A stretch of DNA of 64,000 nucleotides from DASVNK01 sp036383895 (GCA_036383895.1 DASVNK010000015.1:1-64000); one strand, 5' to 3'; positions 46,056-55,656 are shown, counted from the stretch's first letter. The notes: generated from the sequence alone by a model not told the origin. Translations and numbers: made by a program.

Positions 46056-46562
46056 ATGAGCATTTCACGACGGACACTTTTAGGATCGATAGGCGCGGCG
46101 TTGCTGGGCTTCCCGGCAATCGTGCGCGCTCAAACGGCAACAGCAGTTCAACGAAAGGAATTGGATATGGAAATCACGAGAGCAGGTTCCCAGCCTTCGA
46201 CAAAAGGTCCGGCTGACTGGTTTACCGGTACCGTGCGGATTGACCCGATGTTTCAACCAAATGAATCGGCGCGTGCAGGAGCGGCGAGCGTTACGTTTGA
46301 GCCAGGCGCGAGGACGGCATGGCACACGCATCCGCTCGGGCAGAGGCTCATCATTGTTTCCGGTGTGGGGTGGGTTCAGCGCCAAGGCGGGCCGATTGAG
46401 GAGGTCCGGCCCGGCGACATCGTTTGGTTCCCGCCAGGTTTGAGGCATTGGCACGGCGCCACTGAAAAAACGGCAATGACGCACATCGCCATCCAGGAGG
46501 CGCTCAACGGCAAAATGGTGGACTGGATGGAAAAAGTGACCGACGAACAATATCGAAAATAA
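46056..46562 (+). CDS. Tat-leader cupin-domain protein
   Basis: 168 residues. The leader MSISRRTLLGSIGAALLG is Tat-type, followed by AIVRAQ as a likely cleavage region. The cupin core has TAWHTHPLGQRLIIVSGVGWVQ and GDIVWFPPGLRHWHGA with metal-binding His residues. Such cupins often accompany AKR and carbonyl-metabolism genes. The start at 46026 is disfavoured because it precedes the signal peptide. Confidence 0.8.
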   Translation: MSISRRTLLGSIGAALLGFPAIVRAQTATAVQRKELDMEITRAGSQPSTKGPADWFTGTVRIDPMFQPNESARAGAASVTFEPGARTAWHTHPLGQRLIIVSGVGWVQRQGGPIEEVRPGDIVWFPPGLRHWHGATEKTAMTHIAIQEALNGKMVDWMEKVTDEQYRK

Positions 46563-46571
46563 GGCAGCGCT

Positions 46572-47015
46572 ATGAAATTAATGCTAACGCTCGTGTTCAT
46601 CTTCATTTTCGCGAATCTTCAAGGATTCGGGCATGGGGCCGAAGGCGCCAACGCGAAACCTGAAAAGACACAAATGAAAATCAAAATTGGCTCCAACACT
46701 TTCACAGCCACACTTGCGGAGAATGCCACCGCAACAGCATTCAAAGCGTTGTTGCCCATGACAGTCGAAATGACGGAACTCAACGGCAATGAAAAACTCT
46801 TCCGGTTACGAAACGACTTGCCGACGAAACCAACAAATCCCAGTAAAATTGAAAACGGCGACCTAATGATTTATCAATCGAACACAATTGTGCTCTTCTA
46901 TAAATCATTCCCCACATCCTACAGCTATACCCGGCTTGGGCGTATCGATGATCCGGCAGGGCTCGCTGCTGCCGTTGGCTCCGGAAGCGTGTCGGTGTCG
47001 TTTGAGTTGAAGTAG
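46572..47015 (+). CDS. Secreted cyclophilin-like protein
   Basis: 147 residues with a signal peptide (LMLTLVFIFIFANLQGFGHG). The mature part matches the cyclophilin-like fold domain: IKIGSNTFTATLAENATATAF, LLPMTVEMTELN, DLMIYQSNTIVLFYKSF and YTRLGRIDDPAGL. Last gene of this cluster. Confidence 0.8.
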   Translation: MKLMLTLVFIFIFANLQGFGHGAEGANAKPEKTQMKIKIGSNTFTATLAENATATAFKALLPMTVEMTELNGNEKLFRLRNDLPTKPTNPSKIENGDLMIYQSNTIVLFYKSFPTSYSYTRLGRIDDPAGLAAAVGSGSVSVSFELK

Positions 47016-47409
47016 CGAGGGGGGACTAAACACGCAATCGAGCAGTGAGCATGTAGCAGGTGAGCAATCGAAGAGTAAATGAGGCGGAGGTCGGAATCGG
47101 ACCAATTTGACCGCGATTACGGCTCAAAAATCGCTATTTTGCTGAGGAATTTCAAGTAAATCCATTTAACTGACGGTAACGATTTTTTACTGGTTTGGTG
47201 TTCGTTTTGGTGTCCGTTCCGAAGGGAAATATTATGGCCAGCGGCTCCAGTCCGACTACGGGCAGCAGTATTCCGATAGAATTTAGTGACGCAGTATTCG
47301 ATTGCGCTTCTACTCGGCGGTCGAAACGTATGAAGGCGCCAAAACTTGGCGCGCGTTAGGCAAGAAACGGTGAGCTGTGTGTTCTTTTACGGCCGAAAGT
47401 ATTTGAATT
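47016..47409. other. 394-base stretch between clusters; no intact gene
   Basis: No credible complete gene. It contains the tRNA-3'-end-like sequence at 47081 and, near 47170-47210, a partly repeated TTTGGTGT. A short open frame (about 47323-47374; ends in YEGAKTWRALGKKR) could be the end of a lost gene. It marks the boundary between the two gene clusters. Confidence 0.5.
47081..47103 (-). other. tRNA-3'-end-like sequence, candidate attachment scar (left)
   Basis: The complementary strand reads like a tRNA T-loop and acceptor end (GGTCCGATTCCGACC then TCCGCCTC). It matches 19 of 23 positions with 55253-55275. No full tRNA can be folded around it. Such fragments remain where elements integrate into tRNA genes. 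Confidence 0.35.
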
Positions 47410-47799
47410 ATGAAACCCTTGACGAAGATTCTCGCGGGCGGTGCAGCGTTGATGTTGGGTTTGTTTCCTTCCTTCGGCGCTGATACCGCGAAAGGTGGTG
47501 GTAAAAAGCTCATTGAGCTCACGACCCCAGCTCAAGTAGCGGAGGTTGAGAAAGGCGACGTCGCGGTCACCGCATGTCCCAAATGCAAGACGGTCGTTCA
47601 TACTCGGGTGAAAGCAACTGCAAAGGGCGGAGGTATCGGGAAAGAAGCAGTTGCCACGCACGGCTGTCCCGGATGCGGCGCAAAAGTTGACGTGTCTGGC
47701 CACGGCAAAGCAAAGGTCGATAAGATCACACATACGTGCTCCCACTGCGGCAGCTCCGAAGCATTCTGTTCGGTGCTGAAGAAGAAGGATGCAGAGTGA
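47410..47799 (+). CDS. Secreted Cys-rich zinc-ribbon-like protein
   Basis: 129 residues. Signal peptide LTKILAGGAALMLGLFPSFG. Three CxxC motifs (CPKC, CPGC, CSHC) suggest metal binding in the periplasm. It precedes the CusC-like gene by 24 bases and probably begins the second efflux operon. No named family. Confidence 0.65.
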   Translation: MKPLTKILAGGAALMLGLFPSFGADTAKGGGKKLIELTTPAQVAEVEKGDVAVTACPKCKTVVHTRVKATAKGGGIGKEAVATHGCPGCGAKVDVSGHGKAKVDKITHTCSHCGSSEAFCSVLKKKDAE

Positions 47800-47823
47800 C
47801 CTATCCGTCGAAGAAGGGATTAT

Positions 47824-49209
47824 GTGCACAACGATCCCAGAAAACACTCTTCGATCATCGTAAGCGTTAGTGGCCTAGCGCTTACGGTTTTATTGCTGGC
47901 TGGGTGTAGAGGCATGCCCACGCCAGGGGAGCGTCACGCGCGGGCAGATTTGTCGCGCGTGAGCGCGGTTTACCGGCCACTAAGCCGGCCGCCCGCGTCC
48001 TCCTTCCTTCACGCAAACGCGAGCCTTAGCAACTACCTCCAGTTCGCTGTCCTGAACCAGCCACAGGTCGAGCAGGTCTATTACGATTGGTTCGCTTCCG
48101 TTCAGCGAATCACCGTTGAGCGTTCACTGCCCGACCCGCGACTGAACTTCGAGACGGACATCGCCGACATGGTCATGTCGCTGATGCCGGGAGTAATGAT
48201 GGATTTCCCAGGGCCCGGAAAACTGACGGCAGCGGCTAACGTTGCCACGGCGGAGAGTGATGCGAAATACTTCGCATTCGAGGCCGCGGTTTTGCAGGCG
48301 GCATTCGCGCTCAAGAAGGCATATTATGAACTGCACTTCCTCAGCGCTAAGGTGGGCGTTCACCAGGAGACATTGCGGCTGGTGGGAGAAATTGAAAAAC
48401 TTGCCCGCGCGCAGAACGAAGTTGGCAAGGTCTCTTTGCAGGACGTGTTGCGGGCGCAAATTGAACAGGAGCGGCTCACCACGGAAATCGAGAACCTGGA
48501 AGACTCGCGTAATCCGCTCCTCGCCGAATTCAAAGCGGCGCTGGGGCTGAAAGCAGAGGACGCGCCGCCCATTCCTCGCGCATTTGAATCCACACCGCTC
48601 GATGTAACTTCCGAAAAAGTGTTCGCGGCCGCCCTGGCGCGGAACCCTCGGTTGAGGGCAATGGAGGCCGAGGTGCGGATAGCAGATGCCTCCATCCGGC
48701 TCGCCGCCAAAGCCAGAGTACCGGACTTTAGCGCGGGAATTGAGGCGGACGTTAAGGCTTCGCCAATCATGGTGCGGCCATCGCTCGGCGTCACTCTCCC
48801 CATCTGGCGCGACAAGATTGCGGCGCAGATCGCGGGAGCGCAGGCCAGCAAGCGGGCGGCGGAAGCGCGACTGACGGCTGAGCAAATCATGCTGGCAGTC
48901 GAATTTGCGGAGAAGTCGTTCATGTTCCGCGAGGCGAGCCGCAATCTTGCACTGCTCGCAGAACGGCTGTTGCCGAAAGCCCGGCAGTCACTGGACGTGG
49001 CGCAGTCGGGCTACGTCTCCGGCAAAGTCGATTTCCTCAACTTGCTGGATGCGGAGCGGACGCTTCTGGATTTCGAGTTGTCCGAAGTCGACGCTCGTGT
49101 GCAGCGAGAACTGGCACTTGCTGAACTGTCGCTGCTGATCGGCACGCGTCCGGCCGGAGCGCCGCTGTTGGAGGTCGAAAGAATCGCACGGAAAGAGAAA
49201 AAGCTGTGA
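47824..49209 (+). CDS. TolC-family outer-membrane efflux lipoprotein (CusC-like)
   Basis: 461 residues with GTG start; GAAGAAGGG lies 7 bases upstream. The lipobox is LLLAGC near residue 28. Two outer-membrane-factor halves follow, with long amphipathic helices. Its stop overlaps the adaptor gene start by 4 bases. It provides the outer-membrane tunnel of the second metal pump. Confidence 0.85.
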   Translation: MHNDPRKHSSIIVSVSGLALTVLLLAGCRGMPTPGERHARADLSRVSAVYRPLSRPPASSFLHANASLSNYLQFAVLNQPQVEQVYYDWFASVQRITVERSLPDPRLNFETDIADMVMSLMPGVMMDFPGPGKLTAAANVATAESDAKYFAFEAAVLQAAFALKKAYYELHFLSAKVGVHQETLRLVGEIEKLARAQNEVGKVSLQDVLRAQIEQERLTTEIENLEDSRNPLLAEFKAALGLKAEDAPPIPRAFESTPLDVTSEKVFAAALARNPRLRAMEAEVRIADASIRLAAKARVPDFSAGIEADVKASPIMVRPSLGVTLPIWRDKIAAQIAGAQASKRAAEARLTAEQIMLAVEFAEKSFMFREASRNLALLAERLLPKARQSLDVAQSGYVSGKVDFLNLLDAERTLLDFELSEVDARVQRELALAELSLLIGTRPAGAPLLEVERIARKEKKL

Positions 49210-50615
49210 ACCTCAAAAACACTTTTACCAGGCGCAACATTGGCATCGGGCTGGCAGTAATCGCAGTGAGCGTCCTTGCCTTTGTTGCTTTTCTCAGCCC
49301 AGTGAATGGTGGTCTCGAAATAATTGCTGCCAAAGATCAAGTCCGCGCTGCGTCATCGAGAAGTTCTTTAACGAACGGCGAGGCGATGCTTGAACTCTCA
49401 GAGCACGCCCGCGCGATGGCGAGTGTCGAAACTGTTCCGGTGCAGCGACGGAAGTTGAACCGTGAGATTCGCGCCGTGGGAAAGGTAGACTACAACGAGA
49501 CCGCGCTGGCGAACATCACGACGCGCGTAGAAGGCTACGTCGAGCAGCTGTTTGTGGATTACACCGGCATCGAAGTGAAGCCGGGTGACCATCTCGTGGA
49601 GATTTACAGTCCTGATTTGCTCGTCGCGCAACAGGAACTGCTCGTCACCCTTGAAAGCCAGCGAAATACAAACCTCATCGAGTCGGCCAGGCGAAAACTG
49701 CGACTTTGGGGTCTCACCGAACAGCAGGTAGAGGACCTCGTGCGGAACAGGAAAGTCAGCGACCGCATCACACTTTTCTCTCCAATCGCGGGGACGGTCA
49801 CAGAAAAGATGGTAGTGCGGAAAGCAATGGTGAAGCCAGGCGAGATGCTTTACCGGCTGGCAAACCTCGAGTCCGTCTGGGTTTATCTCGACATTTACGA
49901 ATACGAATTGCCGTGGGTGCAGTATGGCCAATCGGTTGAAATCGAGTCGGAGGCGTTGCCCGGCCAGAGCTTCACCGGGCGCGTGTGGTTCATCAGCCCG
50001 GTGCTCAGCGAGGAAACGCGCACGATCAAAGTGTTGGTTAACATCAGCAACGCTGAACGGAAACTGAAGCCGGGCATGTATGTCAGCGCAGTGATTCGTG
50101 CTGCGCTTCTCGCGAACGGCCAATCTGCGCCCACCGGGCTCGAGGGACAATGGAGTTGTCCGATGCACCCACTGGTAATTCAGTCTCAGGCCGGTGAATG
50201 CACGATCTGCAAAATGGCGCTCGTGCAGATTCCCGGCACGCCCACCACTACAAACGCAGACGAAAAGCTTCCGCTTGCCGTGCCTGTCTCAGCAGTTCTC
50301 GACAGCGGAGCACGCAAGATTGTGTATGTTGAAAAGACAAAAGGCCAGTTCTCCCCGGCAGAGATCGTGACCGGCCCGCGGACTGATGACTCCTACCCTG
50401 TGCTCAGCGGATTGAACGAGGGCGACAAGGTAGCAGTGCGTGGGAACTTTCTTCTCGATAGTCAGTTCCAGATTCGCGGACTGCCGAGCCTCTTCTACCA
50501 GGAAGGCCAGACCGTCGTTGCTGGACACCAACACGGCAGCGCGGTTCCGAGTTCCTCACCGCCGAAGAGCGGGCACGAAGGCCACTCGCCGCAACCAACG
50601 GAGCATAAGCATTGA
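49206..50615 (+). CDS. cusB: RND adaptor with heavy-metal-binding domain (CusB-like)
   Basis: 469 residues. An N-terminal membrane anchor, hairpin and barrel domains (YVEQLFVDYTGIEVKPGDHL, LKPGMYVSAVI) are followed by a heavy-metal-binding domain at about residues 316-340 (WSCPMHPLVIQS, GECTICKMAL). The tail is His-rich (HQHGSAV, HEGHSPQ, EHKH). The domain and tail suggest copper or silver, though this is inferred. Confidence 0.88.
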   Translation: MNLKNTFTRRNIGIGLAVIAVSVLAFVAFLSPVNGGLEIIAAKDQVRAASSRSSLTNGEAMLELSEHARAMASVETVPVQRRKLNREIRAVGKVDYNETALANITTRVEGYVEQLFVDYTGIEVKPGDHLVEIYSPDLLVAQQELLVTLESQRNTNLIESARRKLRLWGLTEQQVEDLVRNRKVSDRITLFSPIAGTVTEKMVVRKAMVKPGEMLYRLANLESVWVYLDIYEYELPWVQYGQSVEIESEALPGQSFTGRVWFISPVLSEETRTIKVLVNISNAERKLKPGMYVSAVIRAALLANGQSAPTGLEGQWSCPMHPLVIQSQAGECTICKMALVQIPGTPTTTNADEKLPLAVPVSAVLDSGARKIVYVEKTKGQFSPAEIVTGPRTDDSYPVLSGLNEGDKVAVRGNFLLDSQFQIRGLPSLFYQEGQTVVAGHQHGSAVPSSSPPKSGHEGHSPQPTEHKH

Positions 50616-50618
50616 GCT

Positions 50619-53600
50619 ATGGTTGATGCTGTTATTCGCTCGTGTTTGAAGCACGCCTTCCTCGTGGTGCTGGCGATCGGCGCGTTGATCGCAGGCGGAT
50701 ACTACGCCATTACGCGTACGCCGGTTGATGCCATTCCTGATATCGGAGAAAAGCAAGTGATCGTCTATGCGGATTGGATGGGCCGGTCGCCGCAGGACGT
50801 GGACAACCAGGTTACCTATCCTTTGACGACAAGCCTTACCGGCACGCCGGGAGTGAAGGCCATCCGTTCCATGTCGGGTTTCGGGTTTTCGATGGTTTTC
50901 GTCATCTTCAAAGATGACGTGGATTACTATTGGGCACGCTCGCGTGTGATCGAGCGAATGAACGTCGCGCAGCAACGGCTTCCCGGCGGCGTTGTCCCCG
51001 TCATCGGTCCGGACGCGACGGCGCTCGGCCAGGTGTTCTGGTACACGGTCGAGGCGGAAGGCTTCGATCTCGCTGAGCTCCGCTCAATCCAGGATTGGTT
51101 TGTTCGTTACCAACTTAATTCCGTCGAGGGCGTCAGTGAAGTCGCGAGCATCGGCGGCTTCGTAAAGCAGTATCAAATCGACCTGCACCCCGACAAGCTG
51201 CGCGCTCATCGCGAGACGTTGTTCGACGTGTTCGAAGCTGTGCGCAAATCGAACATCGATGTCGGGGCAAAGGTGCTGGAAAAAAATGGCGTTGAGTTTT
51301 TCATCCGAGGCGTCGGGTTCATCAAATCGATTGAAGATCTGGAGAAAATCGTCATTCGCCAGCAGAAGGGCACACCGATCCAGGTCAAACACGTGGGCAC
51401 GGTAACGCTCGGACCGGACTTTCGCCGCGGCGCGCTGGATAAAGCCGGAGTTGAAGCCGTGGGCGGCGTTGTGCTCATGCGCTACGGCGAGAATCCACTG
51501 CGCGTTGTCGAGCGGGTGAAGGAAAAGATCAAACTGCTCGAACCCGGTTTGCCTCAAAAGACGCTGGCGGATGGGCGCACATCGAAGGTCCGCATCGTCT
51601 CCTTTTACGATCGCACCGACATCGTTTTGGAAACCATTGAGACGCTGAAAGGGGCACTGCTCGAGGAAGCGTTGATGGCGAGCGCCGTCATTTTGATTTT
51701 CCTGTTGCACCTGCGCAGCACGCTTTCCGTGCTCGTGACGCTCCCTCTGAGTCTCTGCCTCGCGTTCGTGCTCATGTATTTCTTCGGCGTTGATTCAAAC
51801 ATCATGTCTCTCGCGGGCCTCGCCATTGCCATCGGCGACGTCGGCGACATGGGAATCATCATGACGGAGAATATTTATCGGCGCATCGCGACGGCCCGCC
51901 CTGGCAGCAATCACTTCCAGACTGTGTTCGAAGGCGCGGCTGAGGTTGGCAAAGCCATCGTGACGGCAGTCTCAAACACGCTGGTATCGTTCATTCCCGT
52001 ATTCTTCCTGACGGACCAGGAAGGCAAACTGTTTCGACCACTGGCGTTCACGAAGACGTTTGCGATTGCTGCGTCCGTCATTCTCGCGCTGACCGTCGTG
52101 CCGCTCGTCTGTTACTACTTGTTCCGGCCAGTGAAATGGTCGCGACGCGCGATTTGGATTCTGGCTGGCGCCATCGGGTTCATGGCGATGCTCGCCACGC
52201 ATGCCGTCCTCGTCTGGACGACGAATCTCGGACACTACAGTGGCTGGCCGATGTCCGTCGTGGTGGGATTCATCATCGCTCTGGCAGTCGTGCGAATGAC
52301 CCGCGAGCGGTTTTTGCCACTGGAAGAGAACCGAGTCTCGCGCGGCATCGCTCGCGTTTACACACCGACGCTGCGCTGGGTGCTCAATCACAAGAAGACC
52401 TTTCTCCTCGCGCCCGTTGTCGTTCTGTTCGCCGGGCTAACAATTTGGCTGGGCATCGGCACCACGCTGAAGCCGATCGAATGGTTTGCGAACATTGGCC
52501 GGCGCCGAGTTGACCTCGACCAACTGCGCTGGCAAGTCGTTCGCCACGACAATGATTCTGCCCATCACCGCGTTCTCTGGCGACGGCAGGAGGCGGCGGA
52601 ACAGGAAAAAGAACTCGCAACCGGCATTCAAGTGGTGAAGGAACGGCGCATTCTGCCCGGCATCGGACGCGAATTCATCCCGCCGCTGGACGAAGGCTCG
52701 TTTCTCTACATGCCCTCGCTGCTCCCGCAGGCGGGACTGGGACCCGCGATTGAGGTTAACGCGAAACAGGACCTAGCGATCGCTTCAGTGCCTGAAGTTG
52801 AATCCGTTGTCGGCAAGCTCGGACGCGCCGAATCCGCGCTCGATCCGGCACCCATTGGTATGATGGAAAGCATCATCGTTCTCAGGCCCGAATCCGAATG
52901 GCGGCAGATTCCGGTCAGGCGATGGTTCTCTGAGTGGCCGAGTTGGTTGAAGAAACCGCTTACCTGGATCTGGCCGGAGGATCGTCCCATCAAGAAAAGC
53001 GAAATTCTCGCTGAGCTTCAGGAGAAGACTACCATCCCCGGCGTTTTGCCAACCTTCCTGCAACCGATTCAAACCCGGCTTGTCATGTTGCAAACTGGGT
53101 TTCGCGCCATGATGGGCGTGAAGATCTTCGGAAGCGACCTGAAGGAGATTGAGCGAGTCGGTCTCCAGATAGAGCAAATCCTTGAAAAAGTTCCAGGCGC
53201 GACGGACATCGTGGCTGACCGCATCGTCGGCAAGCCGTATCTGGAATTTGAGATCGACCGCGACCGCATCGCGCGCTACGGCGTCAACATCCGGGACGTG
53301 CAGGATGTCATCGAAATCGCGCTCGGCGGTGTGAACATCATGGAGTCCGTTGAGGGCCGCGAGCGCTATCCCATTCGCCTCCGCTATCTGCGCGACTTCC
53401 GAGAAGACATTCCAGAATTGGAGAAGATTCTTTTGCCGACTTCGACTGAGGCGCAGATTCCGCTTGCCCAGGTCGTCACAATCAAAAGCGTTCTCGGCCC
53501 ACAGGAAATTAAAGGGGAACGCGGTCTCCTCGTCGGCTACGTCACGATGAACACACGTGACCGCGACGAAGTGAGCGTCGTCGAAGACGCGGAGCGCGCG

Positions 53601-54278
53601 TTGCAAACCGCATTGCGCAGCGGCGAACTACAGCTCCCGCCGGGTTACTATTGGGAGTGGAGCGGCCAATTCGAGAACCAGGTTCGCGCGACGAAGCGGA
53701 TGCAGATTCTCGTGCCCATTTGCCTCGCCATCATGTTCGTGATGCTTTACCTCGGCTTTGAACGCTGGTGGATCGCGCCGATTATCTATTTCAACATTCT
53801 CGCCTGCGCCGCCGGTGGTTTCATCATGCTCGCGCTCTGGGGCGCTAATCTTTCCGTGGCGGTGTGGGTGGGATTCCTCGTTCTCTTCGGGGTGATTGAT
53901 GACGACGGTGTCGTCATGGCAACTTACCTCGAAGGGATCTTCGACAAGGCTCGTTTTGATTCCATCGACGAGATCCACAACGCGGTCACTGAGGCCGGCC
54001 TGAAAAGGATTCGCCCCGCGCTGATGACGATTTCAACAACCGTCTTTGGCCTGATGCCCATCTTTTGGGCAACCGGTCGAGGCTCGGATGTGATGCAGCC
54101 GATGGCGATTCCATCCGTCGGCGGAATGTTCGTGAACATTGTCATAGGGATTTTCATTGTCCCCTGCTGCTTCTGCGCCGTTGAAGAATGGAAGTGGAAA
54201 CGCGCTCAACGCAAACCCAGTGACATTGTTGACCGCGGCACTGAACAAATTTTATCCGTCGAAAGCCAAGGATTGTAG
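50619..54278 (+). CDS. cusA: Heavy-metal RND efflux pump, CusA-like, long form
   Basis: 1219 residues. N-terminal IAGGYYAITRTPVDAIPDIGEKQVIV and YWARSRVIERMN match CusA/CzcA pumps. The TM4 segment is AIGDVGDMGIIMTEN, a variant of the usual AxGxxxDxA. An extra segment, about residues 625-690 (52490-52690), between the membrane part and FIPPLDEGSFLYMP is Arg/Gln-rich. The substrate is probably a monovalent metal but unproven. Confidence 0.88.
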   Translation: MVDAVIRSCLKHAFLVVLAIGALIAGGYYAITRTPVDAIPDIGEKQVIVYADWMGRSPQDVDNQVTYPLTTSLTGTPGVKAIRSMSGFGFSMVFVIFKDDVDYYWARSRVIERMNVAQQRLPGGVVPVIGPDATALGQVFWYTVEAEGFDLAELRSIQDWFVRYQLNSVEGVSEVASIGGFVKQYQIDLHPDKLRAHRETLFDVFEAVRKSNIDVGAKVLEKNGVEFFIRGVGFIKSIEDLEKIVIRQQKGTPIQVKHVGTVTLGPDFRRGALDKAGVEAVGGVVLMRYGENPLRVVERVKEKIKLLEPGLPQKTLADGRTSKVRIVSFYDRTDIVLETIETLKGALLEEALMASAVILIFLLHLRSTLSVLVTLPLSLCLAFVLMYFFGVDSNIMSLAGLAIAIGDVGDMGIIMTENIYRRIATARPGSNHFQTVFEGAAEVGKAIVTAVSNTLVSFIPVFFLTDQEGKLFRPLAFTKTFAIAASVILALTVVPLVCYYLFRPVKWSRRAIWILAGAIGFMAMLATHAVLVWTTNLGHYSGWPMSVVVGFIIALAVVRMTRERFLPLEENRVSRGIARVYTPTLRWVLNHKKTFLLAPVVVLFAGLTIWLGIGTTLKPIEWFANIGRRRVDLDQLRWQVVRHDNDSAHHRVLWRRQEAAEQEKELATGIQVVKERRILPGIGREFIPPLDEGSFLYMPSLLPQAGLGPAIEVNAKQDLAIASVPEVESVVGKLGRAESALDPAPIGMMESIIVLRPESEWRQIPVRRWFSEWPSWLKKPLTWIWPEDRPIKKSEILAELQEKTTIPGVLPTFLQPIQTRLVMLQTGFRAMMGVKIFGSDLKEIERVGLQIEQILEKVPGATDIVADRIVGKPYLEFEIDRDRIARYGVNIRDVQDVIEIALGGVNIMESVEGRERYPIRLRYLRDFREDIPELEKILLPTSTEAQIPLAQVVTIKSVLGPQEIKGERGLLVGYVTMNTRDRDEVSVVEDAERALQTALRSGELQLPPGYYWEWSGQFENQVRATKRMQILVPICLAIMFVMLYLGFERWWIAPIIYFNILACAAGGFIMLALWGANLSVAVWVGFLVLFGVIDDDGVVMATYLEGIFDKARFDSIDEIHNAVTEAGLKRIRPALMTISTTVFGLMPIFWATGRGSDVMQPMAIPSVGGMFVNIVIGIFIVPCCFCAVEEWKWKRAQRKPSDIVDRGTEQILSVESQGL

Positions 54279-54348
54279 AGCTGCCTTGGCTGCTCCGTGG
54301 TCCATTGATTTAGAGTCAATCCAGGCTCAGAAAGAGAAGGAGCGGAAA

Positions 54349-54780
54349 ATGAAAACGACAAGACTGTTGGAGATGTTAATCCTCGGCGGATCGTTAATTA
54401 CCTCGTTCAGTACATTCGCTGACTCACCGTTCAGTGAGCGAGACGCTCGCAATAATGCAGCTGTCGCGAATAGCCCGCGTGCGCGGGAATCTTTCCCGTG
54501 GCTAACGCGCACACCGCAGGTTGGGAGCAGATTCGAAGCCCGATCAATGGAAGTTAAGGATGTCGGTTATGCAAAGAGTCCGCGCTTACAGGAACAATAC
54601 CCGGAACTTACTCGCGGACGCACGTCCAGGCCATCGGGAAAATCGTACGATGTTCCGGCGTTAACGCACCGGGGATTCGCGGCGAGTCCACGCGCAAAGG
54701 AGGAGTTTCCGGTTTTGCGCATCACTGCACCAGCACCAACACCTGAGTGCGTGTGCGTCGTAACCTGCGGCGGCCGTTAA
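54349..54780 (+). CDS. Small secreted protein with SPR-x2-E repeats
   Basis: 143 residues. Signal peptide LLEMLILGGSLITSFSTFA. The mature part has three similar units: NSPRARESFPWLTR, KSPRLQEQYPELTR and ASPRAKEEFPVLR, spaced by 45-60 residues. The C-terminus is CVCVVTCGG. An AGGAG site lies 6-10 bases upstream of the ATG at 54349. It follows the pump gene closely. No family known to me. Confidence 0.7.
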   Translation: MKTTRLLEMLILGGSLITSFSTFADSPFSERDARNNAAVANSPRARESFPWLTRTPQVGSRFEARSMEVKDVGYAKSPRLQEQYPELTRGRTSRPSGKSYDVPALTHRGFAASPRAKEEFPVLRITAPAPTPECVCVVTCGGR

Positions 54781-54794
54781 ACAATGGATCTAAG

Positions 54795-55070
54795 GTGGCG
54801 GTACCAGGATTCAATAATTGGCATAACCAGCCTGCCGAGAAAGTGCTGGCGAAGCTTGGTTCCGCCCCGACCGGACTTTCTACTCAGGAGGCGGTACAAC
54901 GACTCGCGGCCGGCGGCCCGAACGAACTCAGGGAAGGCAACCACATTAGCCCTCTCCAGATTTCCTCGGCCAGTTCAAGAGCTTGATCGTTGGATTCTGA
55001 TTGTCGCAGGCGTGCTCGGTGTAATGGTAGACGCAACCGTCAACCGCATCAGTGATGTCAAAAAGGGCTG
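54795..55070 (+). pseudogene. Remnant of a cation-transporting P-type ATPase (N-terminus)
   Basis: WHNQPAEKVLAKLGS...GLSTQEAVQRLAAGGPNELRE is the cation-ATPase N-terminal domain. It then continues as ISPLQI, but two single-base losses (near 54963 and 54992) are needed to reach LGQFKSLIV and WILIVAGVLGVMVDA. It breaks off before any catalytic motif. About 90 codons remain. Confidence 0.75.
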
Positions 55071-55252
55071 GGAAAGATGCGAGAGCAGAAGCCCCAATAA
55101 AATCAGGAGAGCTACGCCACTCAGAGCAGAAGCATTCTGTCTCTCCTTGGGAAGATTTTGCCGGAGAGAGAAGCAGCCCTCCGCACCGCGAGATCAATCC
55201 GCGGGCTCTGGTGACAGTACGAGCGGCTTACTTGACGTAACGGTAGTTTACT

Positions 55253-55275
55253 GGAGGCGAGAGTCGGAATCGAAC
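55253..55275 (-). other. tRNA-3'-end-like sequence, candidate attachment scar (right)
   Basis: The complement reads GGTTCGATTCCGACTCTC then GCCTCCA, like a T-loop and acceptor 3' end. No matching 5' half is found. 19 of 23 bases agree with 47081-47103, in the same orientation, 8.2 kb away. Confidence 0.4.
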
Positions 55276-55656
55276 CCTCTCCTATAACGCATAACCCAAA
55301 AACGCATGGATGCGAGGTAGTAACTGAGGATTCGGCCGGTAAACGTTGCGTTCCCAATTCTGACCAGAGCTTTATCTACCTGAAGCAACTTCGCTATATC
55401 ACTTTGGAAGAGATGAAGCGCCACTCTGCGAGCTTTAATAGGTCTCTGATTGTTCGTGGTTCAGCTGGAGCCGTTTGCGTGCTGTCCCAGTGCCTTGGCT
55501 CTCTCGGAATAGGGGCAACGATACACCCATGACAAAATGGCAACGCACGCCACTCACGCAGCGATTCTATCGTGCCGTAACTGAGTCCGTTGAAAAATTC
55601 CGCATGTTCAGTTTGCGAGCGCTGTGCATGCACTGACGAGCCGCGCCGACTGAGCA

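Noticed and set aside
55253..55300. Possible complete tRNA gene on the minus strand
   Set aside because: Only a T-loop and acceptor 3' end can be seen. The T stem does not pair as in a real tRNA and no D or anticodon arm is found.
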